Shown: positions 33,357 through 44,498 of the stretch, one piece after another | How the letters are laid out: each line of letters begins with the position of its first letter | Numbering within the stretch: position 1 is the first letter of the stretch | Translations under genes and position numbers: made by a program | NCBI GenBank assembly: GCA_035555975.1 | Contig: DATMFV010000035.1 | Span: forward strand, 124,001-188,000 | Length of the DNA stretch: 64,000 nt | Direction: 5' to 3' | Source of the DNA: DATMFV01 sp035555975 | Lineage (GTDB): Bacteria; Verrucomicrobiota; Verrucomicrobiia; Chthoniobacterales; Chthoniobacteraceae | The notes under the pieces: model-generated | The model's input: the letters and a program-made list of their open reading frames with translations, nothing else | Database searches by the model: none | What the model was told of the DNA's origin: nothing

Positions 33357-34106
33357 ATGCTGCGTCCCGACCGTCTCCTTTTCCCTGTTCTTGGCCTTTT
33401 TCCGGGCCTTGCCTGCTCCCTGTTCGCCGGTGAGATCGTTCTTCAAAACGGCCTGAATGACTACCAGGGCGCGTCCGATGCCGCCCTTTATGGCCAGCAC
33501 GAAGTACAGCAAAGCCGCAACTACGGCCAGGCGGCGACGCTGAAAGTCGCCGGAGTGGCCCACGGCGGCATGAAAAACCTCGCGTTGATCCGCTTTGGCG
33601 ACCTGACCGCTCCCGGGGCTCTCCCCGCCGGAGCGCAGGTCCGGCAGGCGACCCTGAGGCTCTACAAGGTCGGCGAACCCGAAGACCGGGGGCAATACGA
33701 AAAGGCCGCACCGGGCCAGCGGGTCATCCGTGCCACCCGCCTGCTGACGCCCTGGGTCGCCGGAACCAAAAACGGCGAGCCCGAAGAAGGGAGCGTCACC
33801 TTTGCCTGCCGCGCCTTCCAGGAGGAGATCCCGACCTTCTGGGGCAAGGCCAACCGGGTCGAAAACGGCCCGGTCAAAGGGATTGATTTTGAGGAGGAGA
33901 GCGCCGTCTCGTGCCGCCTGACCCCGGGAGAGGAGTCGGTCTGGATGGAGTGGGATATTACCGCTTTTGTCCGCGAATGGGTGGCCGATCCCGCAACCAA
34001 TCACGGGCTGCTGCTCTCGGCCCGGAGTTTTTATATCGGGAGCTATTTTGCTTCCTGTGAAGCCGAAGAGGCCTTCCGGCCCCAACTGGAGATTTCGTTC
34101 AACTGA
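33357..34106 (+). CDS. DNRLRE/CBM96-like secreted protein
   Basis: A 249-residue exported protein with a signal peptide (LLFPVLGLFPGLACSLFAG) and a DNRLRE-type (CBM96-like) beta-sandwich: paired strands ALIRFGDLTAPGALPAGAQVRQATLRLY and WDITAFVREWVADPATNHGLLLSA are diagnostic. The fold occurs in carbohydrate-binding and disaggregatase-related proteins. It sits between the pseudopilin and DUF4838 genes, separated by 1 and 2 bp, so it belongs to the same transcript and probably targets the same glycan. Confidence 0.82.
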   Translation: MLRPDRLLFPVLGLFPGLACSLFAGEIVLQNGLNDYQGASDAALYGQHEVQQSRNYGQAATLKVAGVAHGGMKNLALIRFGDLTAPGALPAGAQVRQATLRLYKVGEPEDRGQYEKAAPGQRVIRATRLLTPWVAGTKNGEPEEGSVTFACRAFQEEIPTFWGKANRVENGPVKGIDFEEESAVSCRLTPGEESVWMEWDITAFVREWVADPATNHGLLLSARSFYIGSYFASCEAEEAFRPQLEISFN

Positions 34107-34108
34107 TC

Positions 34109-36499
34109 ATGTGGAAACCGCTCCTTGCCGCGCTCGTCTTTTTCTCCTGGGCGGGTGCCCGGGTCATGGCACAAGAGGAAAGATGGCCTCTTGAAAAGGG
34201 TGCCTTCGTCATCCTTCTTTCCGATGCGCCGTCTCCTTCCGAAGCGTTTGCGGCGGAAGAACTGCAAACCTATTTTCAGAAAATGAGCGGGGCAGGGATC
34301 GCGATCCGCAAGGGCGAGCCTTCCGAAGGGGAGCGTGCGATCATCGTCGGTCGCCATCCCGTCAATGGCGATCTCCTGAACGGGCTGGACGATCCCGATC
34401 ACTACCGCATTGAAAGCACGCCGGAGCGCATTGGAATCGTCGGCGGTTACCGGCCCCCCGTCGTCAACGCCAAGGGGCAGGAGTTTGTCTCCGACTGGGG
34501 CATTCTTTATGGCGTCTACCAGCTTCTCGAGGAACAGGGCATCCGCTGGTACCGACCGGAGCCGGATGGCGAAGTCGTCCCGAAAAGCGGCGCTTTGCGG
34601 GTCATCACCGGAAAGCGCGACTTCCAACCGGCTTTTTCGCTCCGCTGGGGCGTGGCGCTCTATGCGACCTCGCGATACAAAGCCGCCACGCCGGAGCAGA
34701 CCGAAATGGCAAGAATCTGGGCGCTGCGCAACCGCTGCAACGTCACCGGCCTGGCCGATCCCAAATACGGCGGCTCGCTGCGGATCGGCGGCGGGGGGCA
34801 CTCGTACGATGCCCTGGTCCCGCGCAAACTTTTCGACGAACACCCCGACTTTTTCCCGTTGATCGACGGAAAACGGACGCCGAAAGGGCAGATCTGCCAC
34901 GGCAATCCCGAGCTTCAGGAGTTCTTTGCCCAACAGGTCATCGCCCGGGCGGGCGAAAACCCGCAATGGTTCATGACCTCCATTGATCCGAACGATGGCG
35001 GCGGCTGGTGCGAGTGCGAACGGTGCGCCGCCATGGATGATCCCAAGGTCCCGAGCGGCCGCGGCGGCGGGCTTTCGATGGCTTCCCGGCTTGCGCTCTT
35101 CAACAATATCATCGCCGAAAAGGTCGGCGAAAAATTTCCCGACCTCCTCCTCTACTGCCTCGCCTACGCCCAATATACCGAAGCGCCGACGCGGGTCGAC
35201 CACCTCGAAAAGAACCTCCTCATCGGGCTCGCCCCCTTTGCAGGAGCCTACAGCGATTATTCCCGGGCGTTGAGCGATCCGCAAAGCCTCCCCAACAGCC
35301 GCTTTCTCAAAAGCATGCGGGATTACGCCGGCCTCGGCGTCAGGATGTATGCCCGCGAATACCTCTCCTACTATGCGTGGCCGGGGCCGCTGCCGCTCCT
35401 TTGGGTCATGCAGGACCGCTTCAGGGAATACCGCAAATACGGCTTCATCGGGGCTTATAGCGAGACCCACCCAAGCTGGGGACCGCAGGGGATGATCCTC
35501 TACATGTACCTGCGGCTGCTCTGGAACCCCGATCTCGACCTCCAGGCCGAACTCGAGAGCTACTGCCACGCGTTCTACGGACCGGCGGCCGGGCCGATGC
35601 TCCGCTACCATCAACTCATCGAGGAACGGGGCAAAAACGGCCCCTACTTCGGGAGCGGCGGCAGCCATGCCGAAAACCTCTTTACCGACGCGTTCCTCGC
35701 CGCGCTGGCCCCGCACGTCAAGGCGGCGGCGCAAAGCGTCAAGGGGCAGGCCCCGTATGAATGGCGGGTGGAAGCGGTGCTCGCCGGTTACGAGTTCGCC
35801 CGGCTTTACCGGAGCGCCGCCAATGCGATCGCGGGCGGCCGGTTCGAGCAGGCGAGGGAGCGGCTCGACGCGCTCGACTTCTTCTACAGCGAAAAATATC
35901 CCGAGGGCGATGTCTTCAACAAAGGCGATGGACGGCACAGGAAGGCGGACGGCACCTTTGTGCGTCCCGGTTTCCTGCGGACCCTGTATGCCGAGCTGGA
36001 AAAGGCCGATTCCATCGAAAAACGCTTCAGGAACCCCCGGAGGCTCCAGGCGCTCGACAAGGCGTGGAAATTCCGGGTCGATCCCGACGAGCAGGGGATC
36101 GCGCACGGCTGGCAGCAACCTTCCCTCGACGACGCGGGGTGGGACCGGATCAACAGCGGCTCGCCGTGGCAACACCAGGGTCATTCCAACTTCCGCGGAA
36201 CCGCCTGGTACCGCCGCAACTTCCCGACGCCGGGGGTGGAGGGCGGACGGCGGGTGGTCCTCGTCTTTGAAGCGGTCGATGGCGATGCCACCGTCTGGCT
36301 CAACGGAAAGGAAGTCGGCAGGCATGAACTGATCGACCCGCTGGAGGGGACCAACCGGTGGAATGATCCGTTCACTTTCGACGTGACCGGCTTCCTGAAC
36401 CGCGGGCCGCTCAACTCGCTGGTGGTGCGCGTCCGGAAAACCGACGGCAATGGCGGGATTCACCGCACGGTCAAGCTGCTGGAAGTCGACGCCGAGTAG
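34109..36499 (+). CDS. DUF4838 carbohydrate-active protein with C-terminal galactose-binding-like domain
   Basis: A 796-residue exported protein with a signal peptide (LLAALVFFSWAGARVMAQ). Residues about 25-140 form a GH20/GH67-type N-terminal domain (AFAAEELQTYFQKMSGAGI). About 150-560 are the DUF4838 barrel, with SIDPNDGGGWCECERCAAMDD as the family signature. About 670-790 are a galactose-binding/GH2 sugar-binding-like domain (FRGTAWYRRNFPTP; VFEAVDGDATVWLNGKEVG). DUF4838 proteins are considered glycoside hydrolase-like; no substrate has been assigned here. It is the last gene of the LacI-led operon. A weak hairpin pairs 36503-36510 with 36571-36578 downstream. Confidence 0.88.
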   Translation: MWKPLLAALVFFSWAGARVMAQEERWPLEKGAFVILLSDAPSPSEAFAAEELQTYFQKMSGAGIAIRKGEPSEGERAIIVGRHPVNGDLLNGLDDPDHYRIESTPERIGIVGGYRPPVVNAKGQEFVSDWGILYGVYQLLEEQGIRWYRPEPDGEVVPKSGALRVITGKRDFQPAFSLRWGVALYATSRYKAATPEQTEMARIWALRNRCNVTGLADPKYGGSLRIGGGGHSYDALVPRKLFDEHPDFFPLIDGKRTPKGQICHGNPELQEFFAQQVIARAGENPQWFMTSIDPNDGGGWCECERCAAMDDPKVPSGRGGGLSMASRLALFNNIIAEKVGEKFPDLLLYCLAYAQYTEAPTRVDHLEKNLLIGLAPFAGAYSDYSRALSDPQSLPNSRFLKSMRDYAGLGVRMYAREYLSYYAWPGPLPLLWVMQDRFREYRKYGFIGAYSETHPSWGPQGMILYMYLRLLWNPDLDLQAELESYCHAFYGPAAGPMLRYHQLIEERGKNGPYFGSGGSHAENLFTDAFLAALAPHVKAAAQSVKGQAPYEWRVEAVLAGYEFARLYRSAANAIAGGRFEQARERLDALDFFYSEKYPEGDVFNKGDGRHRKADGTFVRPGFLRTLYAELEKADSIEKRFRNPRRLQALDKAWKFRVDPDEQGIAHGWQQPSLDDAGWDRINSGSPWQHQGHSNFRGTAWYRRNFPTPGVEGGRRVVLVFEAVDGDATVWLNGKEVGRHELIDPLEGTNRWNDPFTFDVTGFLNRGPLNSLVVRVRKTDGNGGIHRTVKLLEVDAE

Positions 36500-36645
36500 C
36501 GGGGCGGGGCAAAACGGCTTCTCCACGGGGGGGCGGCGACGTCATGCATCCCCCGCAAGGCGTTTTCCGTGCCCCGCCTGCGGAAAAAGGGGGCTCCACT
36601 ACGTTGACACCGGGAGCCGGTCTGCTTAGTGTCGACCTCCTTCTC

Positions 36646-37023
36646 ATGAAAAAAGTGATTGCCACTGCCGAGGCTCCCGCCGCCGTCGGGCCGTATTCGC
36701 AAGCCGTCGCCGTCGGGTCGACGCTTTATTGTGCGGGGCAGATCCCGCTCGACCCCGCGACCGGAGCGTCGGTCGGCGAGGGGATCGAAGCGCAGACGCG
36801 CCAGGTGCTCAAAAACCTCGGGGCCGTGCTGCGCGCCAACGGGATGGATTTTTCCAACGTGGTCAAGACGACCATTTTCCTGACCGACCTTGCCGATTTC
36901 GCCGCCGTCAACGCGATTTACGCCGAGACGTTCCAGGCTCCCTTCCCGGCCCGATCAACCGTCGAGGTTGCGCGCCTGCCAAAAGAGGCGAAGGTAGAGA
37001 TCGAAGCCATCGCCACCGCCTGA
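36646..37023 (+). CDS. ridA: RidA/YjgF-family enamine/imine deaminase
   Basis: A 125-residue RidA protein that hydrolyses reactive 2-aminoacrylate and related imines. The signature AVGPYSQAVAVGSTLYCAGQIPLDP at the start, and the catalytic-pocket arginine in PARSTVEVARLPKEAKVEIEAIA at the end, are intact. Cytoplasmic trimer by family. A TTGACA at 36604-36609 with a weak TAGTGT 17 bp on could be a promoter. The next gene is pyrE, 44 bp downstream. Confidence 0.93.
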   Translation: MKKVIATAEAPAAVGPYSQAVAVGSTLYCAGQIPLDPATGASVGEGIEAQTRQVLKNLGAVLRANGMDFSNVVKTTIFLTDLADFAAVNAIYAETFQAPFPARSTVEVARLPKEAKVEIEAIATA

Positions 37024-37067
37024 ACCTTCCCGCCCTTTGTTCTTTGCCAGCCCGCACCTGCCGATCC

Positions 37068-37637
37068 ATGGATAACGATACCCTTCTCGACCTCTTTCGC
37101 CGGACCGAAGCCTTGCTTGAAGGGCATTTCGTGCTCCGTTCGGGGTTGCACAGCCGGCAGTTTTTTCAGTGTGCGCTGCTCCTTTCCCACACCGACGTGG
37201 CCGAAAAAGTCTGCGCGGCGCTGGCCGACCGGCTCCGTGCCACGGAAGCCGACAGCGTGATCTCGCCCGCCCTGGGCGGCCTGATCGTCGGGCATGAAGT
37301 GGCGCGCAGCCTGGGCAAACGCCACATCTTCGCCGAAAAGGAGAATGACCGCCTCGTGCTGCGGCGCGGCTTCTCCATCCGCCCCGGCGAACGCTTCCTG
37401 GTGCTGGAGGATGTCGTGACCCGCGGGGGCCGCGTCCTGGAAACCGTGGAGATCGTCCGCGCCCGCGGCGGGGTCGTGGTCGGGGTCGGCGCGCTCGTCG
37501 ACCGGAGCGGCGGCAACGCGCCTGATTTTGGCGCTCCCTTCACCAGCCTGGTACAACTCAACGTCGAAACCTTCGAACCCGGGGCGCTCCCGCCCGACCT
37601 CGCGGCCCTTCCCGCAGTCAAACCCGGCAGCCGGTAA
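37068..37637 (+). CDS. pyrE: Orotate phosphoribosyltransferase
   Basis: A 189-residue enzyme of pyrimidine synthesis that joins orotate and PRPP to give orotidine monophosphate. The PRPP loop is FLVLEDVVTRGGRVLETVE, the type I phosphoribosyltransferase signature, with ISPALGGLIVGHEVARSLGKRHIFAEKE forming the rest of the active site. Start at ATG 37068 gives the standard N-terminus (DTLLDLFRRTEALLEGHFVLRSGLHS). It is followed after 28 bp by secA, an association based on position only. Confidence 0.93.
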   Translation: MDNDTLLDLFRRTEALLEGHFVLRSGLHSRQFFQCALLLSHTDVAEKVCAALADRLRATEADSVISPALGGLIVGHEVARSLGKRHIFAEKENDRLVLRRGFSIRPGERFLVLEDVVTRGGRVLETVEIVRARGGVVVGVGALVDRSGGNAPDFGAPFTSLVQLNVETFEPGALPPDLAALPAVKPGSR

Positions 37638-37665
37638 ACCCCCGGGGGAAAACCTGTAAACTGAT

Positions 37666-40644
<2,979 letters not shown>

Positions 40645-41251
40645 ACACCAACGGTTGACAGGCCCGCAAAATAACGCTTGTTTCCCCGGGATTCCCGGTC
40701 TAAAGGTAACGTGTTGTCGGGTTTGCCGTTTTTCGGAAGCCCCGTAGCCGAGGAACGTTGCCCAAAAAGGGGAAGGTTCCGGGGGAATGTGCCAAAGGAA
40801 AGTGGTCAAAAGAAGGTGGTCTTAAACCAGAGGTCAGCTCTCTTCATCGCGACTTTGTTTGAACGACAGCCACTCTCTGCCGGAATCTTCCGTTAAAAAC
40901 CCTGGAACCGGGTTTGAAAAAAGGTGGCTTTTTCCGCGGCTTTTGAGGCTTCGGGAACGACTTCCGGTGACACTGCCAATCGGGCGGTGGGCTTCAATCC
41001 GGGGAGAAAAAAAGATCCTGCGGATGACCACCACCGGCCTTGGGACCGCCGCGCCGGGTCCGGGAGAGGGGGGAGCACTTTTTCCTTTTCCGCCACGCGC
41101 TCCGCTTCCCAACAAGAAAAAAATCAACCGACGTTCGATGAACCGCGACGCGTGAGAGCCTTTGGAAAAAAACGGCTCCGCCTCAAGGTTTTATCCACCC
41201 GTTCCAACATTCCAAACCGACGTATCCCTATACGTTTTTTCTGTTATTCCA
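40645..41251. other. Long intergenic region between secA and the RRM gene
   Basis: 607 bp with no credible gene: reading frames are low-complexity or antisense-like. It is of uneven composition, with AT-rich stretches near 40800-40930 and 41130-41250. A TTGACA occurs at 40655-40660 without a good -10. At 40896-40917 a hairpin (AAACCC-loop-GGGTTT) is followed on the minus strand by a T-run, a weak terminator for a minus-strand transcript. The last 90 bp could be the promoter and leader of the RRM gene. No tRNA or recognisable structured RNA was seen. Confidence 0.4.
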
Positions 41252-41950
41252 ATGAGATCCGATACTCCATCAACCGGTCGCCGGCCCCGTGGCGGGCAGC
41301 GTCGCCCACGCGGTTCGCGCAATGGCGGCGGCAGTTCGCGCAGGACCCCGCGCGAGGGCGAATCCCGGGGGACCCGTCCCGCCCAGGCGTCCAGAACGCC
41401 GGCCGACACGGTCAGAACCGCTTCCAAACCGGCTGCGAAACCCGGTTTTTTCCAACGCATCATCTCCCTTTTCCGGGGCAAACCCGAAGAACCGGGCAAG
41501 GCTTACGGTCGCGTCATCACCGAAGCCGATGATCCTTCGACCTCCAACGGCTCCGGCCGCAACGGGGGACGCCACTCCAGCCGCCCGGAACGGGCTTCGA
41601 CCCCGGCGGCTCCCCGCGAAGCCGCGGAAACCGCCCCGGCGGCGGAAGCGCCCAGGCCGAAACCGGCGCGCAAGCCGGAACTGGTCGAAGTGACTTCGCC
41701 GAAGCTCTATGTCGGCAACCTCTCCTTTGACGCCGCCGAAAGCGACCTTTCCGAACTCTTCGCCGGGGCCGGTTCGGTGCAGAACTCCGAAATTATCTGC
41801 CATCGCGAGACGCAGAAGTCCAAAGGGTTCGGTTTTGTGACGATGACGACCGTGGAAGAAGCGGTCCGCGCCGTGGCCGAGCTTCACGACAAGGAATTCA
41901 TGGGCCGCCGCCTGGTGGTCAGCGGCGCCAAGACGCCCGACGTCCGGTAA
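41252..41950 (+). CDS. RRM-domain RNA-binding protein with basic disordered N-terminus
   Basis: A 232-residue protein. The first about 130 residues are disordered: Arg/Gly/Ser/Pro-rich (GRRPRGGQRRPRGSRNGGGSSRRTPR) then Ala/Pro-rich. The C-terminal about 85 residues form one RNA-recognition motif with RNP2 KLYVGNLSF and RNP1 KGFGFVTM intact. Bacterial RRM proteins are small RNA chaperones, often cold-induced; the long arginine/glycine tail is unusual and may add RNA binding or condensation. Start ATG 41252 was chosen as the first basic N-terminus; an upstream ATG at 41162 would read AT-rich leader. A strong terminator follows at 41974. Confidence 0.88.
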   Translation: MRSDTPSTGRRPRGGQRRPRGSRNGGGSSRRTPREGESRGTRPAQASRTPADTVRTASKPAAKPGFFQRIISLFRGKPEEPGKAYGRVITEADDPSTSNGSGRNGGRHSSRPERASTPAAPREAAETAPAAEAPRPKPARKPELVEVTSPKLYVGNLSFDAAESDLSELFAGAGSVQNSEIICHRETQKSKGFGFVTMTTVEEAVRAVAELHDKEFMGRRLVVSGAKTPDVR

Positions 41951-41973
41951 TTCTTTTAGCCCTTTTCTTATTT

Positions 41974-42013
41974 AAAAAGCTCACCTTCCTCTTGCAGGGG
42001 AGGTGAGCTTTTT
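41974..42013. terminator. Bidirectional Rho-independent terminator
   Basis: A 13-bp stem (AAAAAGCTCACCT at 41974-41986 with AGGTGAGCTTTTT at 42001-42013) around a 14-nt loop, with T-runs on both strands. It lies between the converging RRM gene and the REC-phosphatase gene, so it can end both transcripts. Confidence 0.92.
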
Positions 42014-42022
42014 TGTGGGCGT

Positions 42023-43210
42023 TCAATCCGGCACGGCTGCCGGGGAGTTCCGGGTGATCGCCACGATCGCCAGGTCGTCGTCAAACGCTTCGGTGGCGGC
42101 GTACGCCAGGGCGCGGTTGATGGATTCCGCAATCACCTGTTGCGCCGGACGGGGAGCGACCCCTTCCATCATCGCGAGAAACTGAGGGAAGGGGAGGTGG
42201 ACCCCTTCGGCGTCGGTGACGCTGTAAAGGCCGTCGGAATAAAGAAGCACGGTGTCGCCGGGAGCGAGTTCGGTCTCAACCTGATCCGGGAGGCCGTCTT
42301 CCAGAACGAGCCCGATCGGCGGCGCGCTTGAAGGGAGGGTGCCGAGCGACCCGTCCCGGCGCAGCAGGAGGAGCGGGGGATGACCCGCCCCGGCCGAAGA
42401 AATCCGCCCGGTGCGGGAGTCGAGCAGCAGGCAGGCCGCCGTCATGAAAAGGTTCCCCTTGAAGATGGCGCGAAACTCGCGGTTGACCCGGCGCAGCACT
42501 TCGCCTGGCTCCTGCGTTTCCGCGACGGCGTAGCGAAAAAGGAGTTTGATGAACGTGGTCAGAAGCGCGGCGGAAGCGCCATGCCCGGTGGCGTCGGCCA
42601 TCCAGACGATGCACCGCCCGCCCGCGAGCGGCAGCCAGTCGTAAACATCGCCGCCGACCTGGATGAGCGACTGGTGATGCGCGGCAAAGCTCCACCCCTC
42701 CCACTGCGGCATTTTCTGCGGGATGATGGCGCGCTGCACCAGCCGCGCGGCTTCGAGGTCGCGCTCGTGCAGGGAACGCCATTCCTCGGCCTGCCGGTTC
42801 TGCTCCACCAGTTCCGAACGGAGGTAGGCGAGGCGCAGGTGCGTTTCGATCCGCGCACGCAAGACGGGAAGGTTGACCGGCTTGGTCACAAAATCGTCCG
42901 CACCGGCTTTGAGACATTCGATTTCGGGCCCTTCGCCGATGTGCCCGGTCAGCAGGATGATCGGCGCCTGCGCGACTTCCGGGTCGGGATGGGTGCGGAT
43001 GATCTCGCAGACCTGCGCGCCGTTGAACTTCGGCATTTCATAGTCGAGGACAAGGAGCGCGCGCCCCTGGAGCGCTTCGAGCGCGCTGAATGCCTCCACG
43101 CCGTCGGCGCATTCCTGCACTTCGTAGCCGAGACGGACCAGCGCCTTGGCGAGCATGGTCCGCATCGTGGCATCGTCGTCGACGACCAGCAGGGTAGGTT
43201 GCGCCTTCAT
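42023..43210 (-). CDS. Response regulator with PP2C/SpoIIE-type phosphatase output
   Basis: 395 residues in two domains. The REC domain (1-125) has the acidic pocket at residues 11-13, the phosphorylated Asp56 (VLDYEMP), Thr88 and Lys110 (FVTKP). A coiled linker (about 125-160, LRSELVEQNRQAEEWRSLHERDLEAARLVQ) leads to a SpoIIE/RsbU-type Ser/Thr phosphatase (about 165-390) with GGDVYDW, ADATGHGASAAL and DDLAIVAI as metal-binding motifs. The likely role is phosphorylation-controlled dephosphorylation of an anti-sigma antagonist-like partner. It is divergent from the MreB-like gene over a 241-bp region. Confidence 0.92.
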   Translation of the reverse strand: MKAQPTLLVVDDDATMRTMLAKALVRLGYEVQECADGVEAFSALEALQGRALLVLDYEMPKFNGAQVCEIIRTHPDPEVAQAPIILLTGHIGEGPEIECLKAGADDFVTKPVNLPVLRARIETHLRLAYLRSELVEQNRQAEEWRSLHERDLEAARLVQRAIIPQKMPQWEGWSFAAHHQSLIQVGGDVYDWLPLAGGRCIVWMADATGHGASAALLTTFIKLLFRYAVAETQEPGEVLRRVNREFRAIFKGNLFMTAACLLLDSRTGRISSAGAGHPPLLLLRRDGSLGTLPSSAPPIGLVLEDGLPDQVETELAPGDTVLLYSDGLYSVTDAEGVHLPFPQFLAMMEGVAPRPAQQVIAESINRALAYAATEAFDDDLAIVAITRNSPAAVPD

Positions 43211-43294
43211 TTCAAGAGACTTCCGGGTTGGTTTTTGGGCAGGTTGCCTACTTTACGGTCGATTCCTGCCGGTGCGAGCGAAGAATCATCGCTT

Positions 43295-43311
43295 CTTGAG
43301 AGCGTCTCAAG
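43295..43311. promoter_or_regulatory. Perfect short inverted repeat in a divergent promoter region
   Basis: CTTGAGA-GCG-TCTCAAG, a 7-bp perfect stem with a 3-nt centre, in the 241-bp region between the REC-phosphatase gene and the MreB-like gene. It is followed on the plus strand by an AT-rich stretch (CCGATTTTTCTTT). It may be a regulator site or a weak terminator; I cannot tell which. Confidence 0.3.
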
Positions 43312-43451
43312 CCGATTTTTCTTTACTAAGAGATTGTTTTTTCCCTGATCATCGGTCAAAATAACGCTGGTGGCCCAAAAGTAGCTAAAACAGTGCGACT
43401 CTGCGGCTTCCGTTCCTCGTCTGACTGACTCTTTTCCGACTTCCCTCGGCC

Positions 43452-44303
43452 ATGTTGTCGAATCCACGTTTAACGTTCCGACATAGCATCGCTCTCGATG
43501 TGGGGACGGCCTGGACCCGCGCCGCCAACCCCAAGGGCGGACGCTTTTCCATCGAGTCGCAACACAGTGAAGCGCCGGCGCTCACGATCCATGCAAAGAC
43601 TTCCTCGAAGATCATCGGCGGGTTGCTCAAGGCGCTGCGGCCCCATTATTTCTGGCGGCCCGGCGTGGTTGCGGCGATTTCCACCTGTGCCAGCGTACAG
43701 GAGCGCGATCTTTTTACCGATACGCTCTATCGGAGCGGTGCGGGAAGGGTGACGCTGGTGCCCCAAGCCTTTGCCGCCGCCGTGGGAGCCGGGCTCGACC
43801 CGAGCAACGACCATGCGCAGATGATGATCGACATCGGCGAAGGGTTTACCGAACTGGCGCTGGTCCGTTCGGGAAAGGTAACGCAGTCGCACTCGATGCA
43901 GTTCGGCTGCGGCACGCTGAAAAAGGTGATCGCCGAACATTTTCCCGCCGCGTCCCGCCGCAAGCCGGGGCCTGAAAACGTGCTCCACTGGCTCGGGCAC
44001 CATTCCCTGGGCGAAGCGACCCGGCGTCGGCTCATCGGCGAAGAGCCGGCCGCCGAACTCCGTCGGCAGATGGCGACCGTCGCCGACGAATCGCTCCGGT
44101 TTTTCCGAAGCCTGCCTGATCAGCACGCGTGCGAGGTGATCGAAAACGGCATCACGCTCATCGGCGGCGGAGCGATGATCCTCGACCTCCGCTCCCAGAT
44201 CGCCATGCGCACGGGGATCACGATCCACGTTCCGGCCAATCCGTTGACCTCGCTTATTGAAGGGGTCGCCAAGGTGATGCCGTATGCGCTGATGAACGCC
44301 TGA
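43452..44303 (+). CDS. Short MreB/actin-like ATPase
   Basis: 283 residues of the actin-like superfamily, closest by eye to MreB. Phosphate 1 loop: ALDVGTAWTR (about 14-24). Middle: AFAAAVGAGLDPSNDHAQMMIDIGEGFTELALV carries the helix after the hinge and the phosphate 2 loop. The adenosine motif near the end is TLIGGGAMI, followed by VPANPLTSLIEGVAKVM, which matches the MreB C-terminal end. It is about 60 residues shorter than MreB (about 340), so part of the polymer-interface subdomains is reduced. It is probably a paralogue with a special role rather than the main rod-shape gene; no mreC/mreD neighbour is present. Confidence 0.8.
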   Translation: MLSNPRLTFRHSIALDVGTAWTRAANPKGGRFSIESQHSEAPALTIHAKTSSKIIGGLLKALRPHYFWRPGVVAAISTCASVQERDLFTDTLYRSGAGRVTLVPQAFAAAVGAGLDPSNDHAQMMIDIGEGFTELALVRSGKVTQSHSMQFGCGTLKKVIAEHFPAASRRKPGPENVLHWLGHHSLGEATRRRLIGEEPAAELRRQMATVADESLRFFRSLPDQHACEVIENGITLIGGGAMILDLRSQIAMRTGITIHVPANPLTSLIEGVAKVMPYALMNA

Positions 44304-44498
44304 AGGCGTTTCCAAAGGCCGTTTCCGCGAAATGGACCTTTAACCCGGGTCCGAGTCGTCCCTCGACGGGCTCCCGGGCTCCCCGTCCCCCGCCTGCCGT
44401 AACGGTCGGCGCCAACCCGGGGTCTTTCGACGCCGGGTTGTCGATTTAAATAAATAATTTTATTGCATATCCTGTTTAGTAATGTTTTTTTAGTAAAT
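44304..44498 (+). promoter_or_regulatory. Upstream region of the second LacI-led locus
   Basis: The first part holds a GC-rich hairpin (AACCCGG...CCGGGTT at about 44414-44440) that may terminate the MreB-like transcript. The last 50 bp are strongly AT-rich. They contain two direct copies of TTTAGTAA at 44475-44482 and 44489-44496, 14 bp apart, immediately before the ATG at 44499. These could be regulator binding sites. No unambiguous promoter boxes. Confidence 0.35.
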
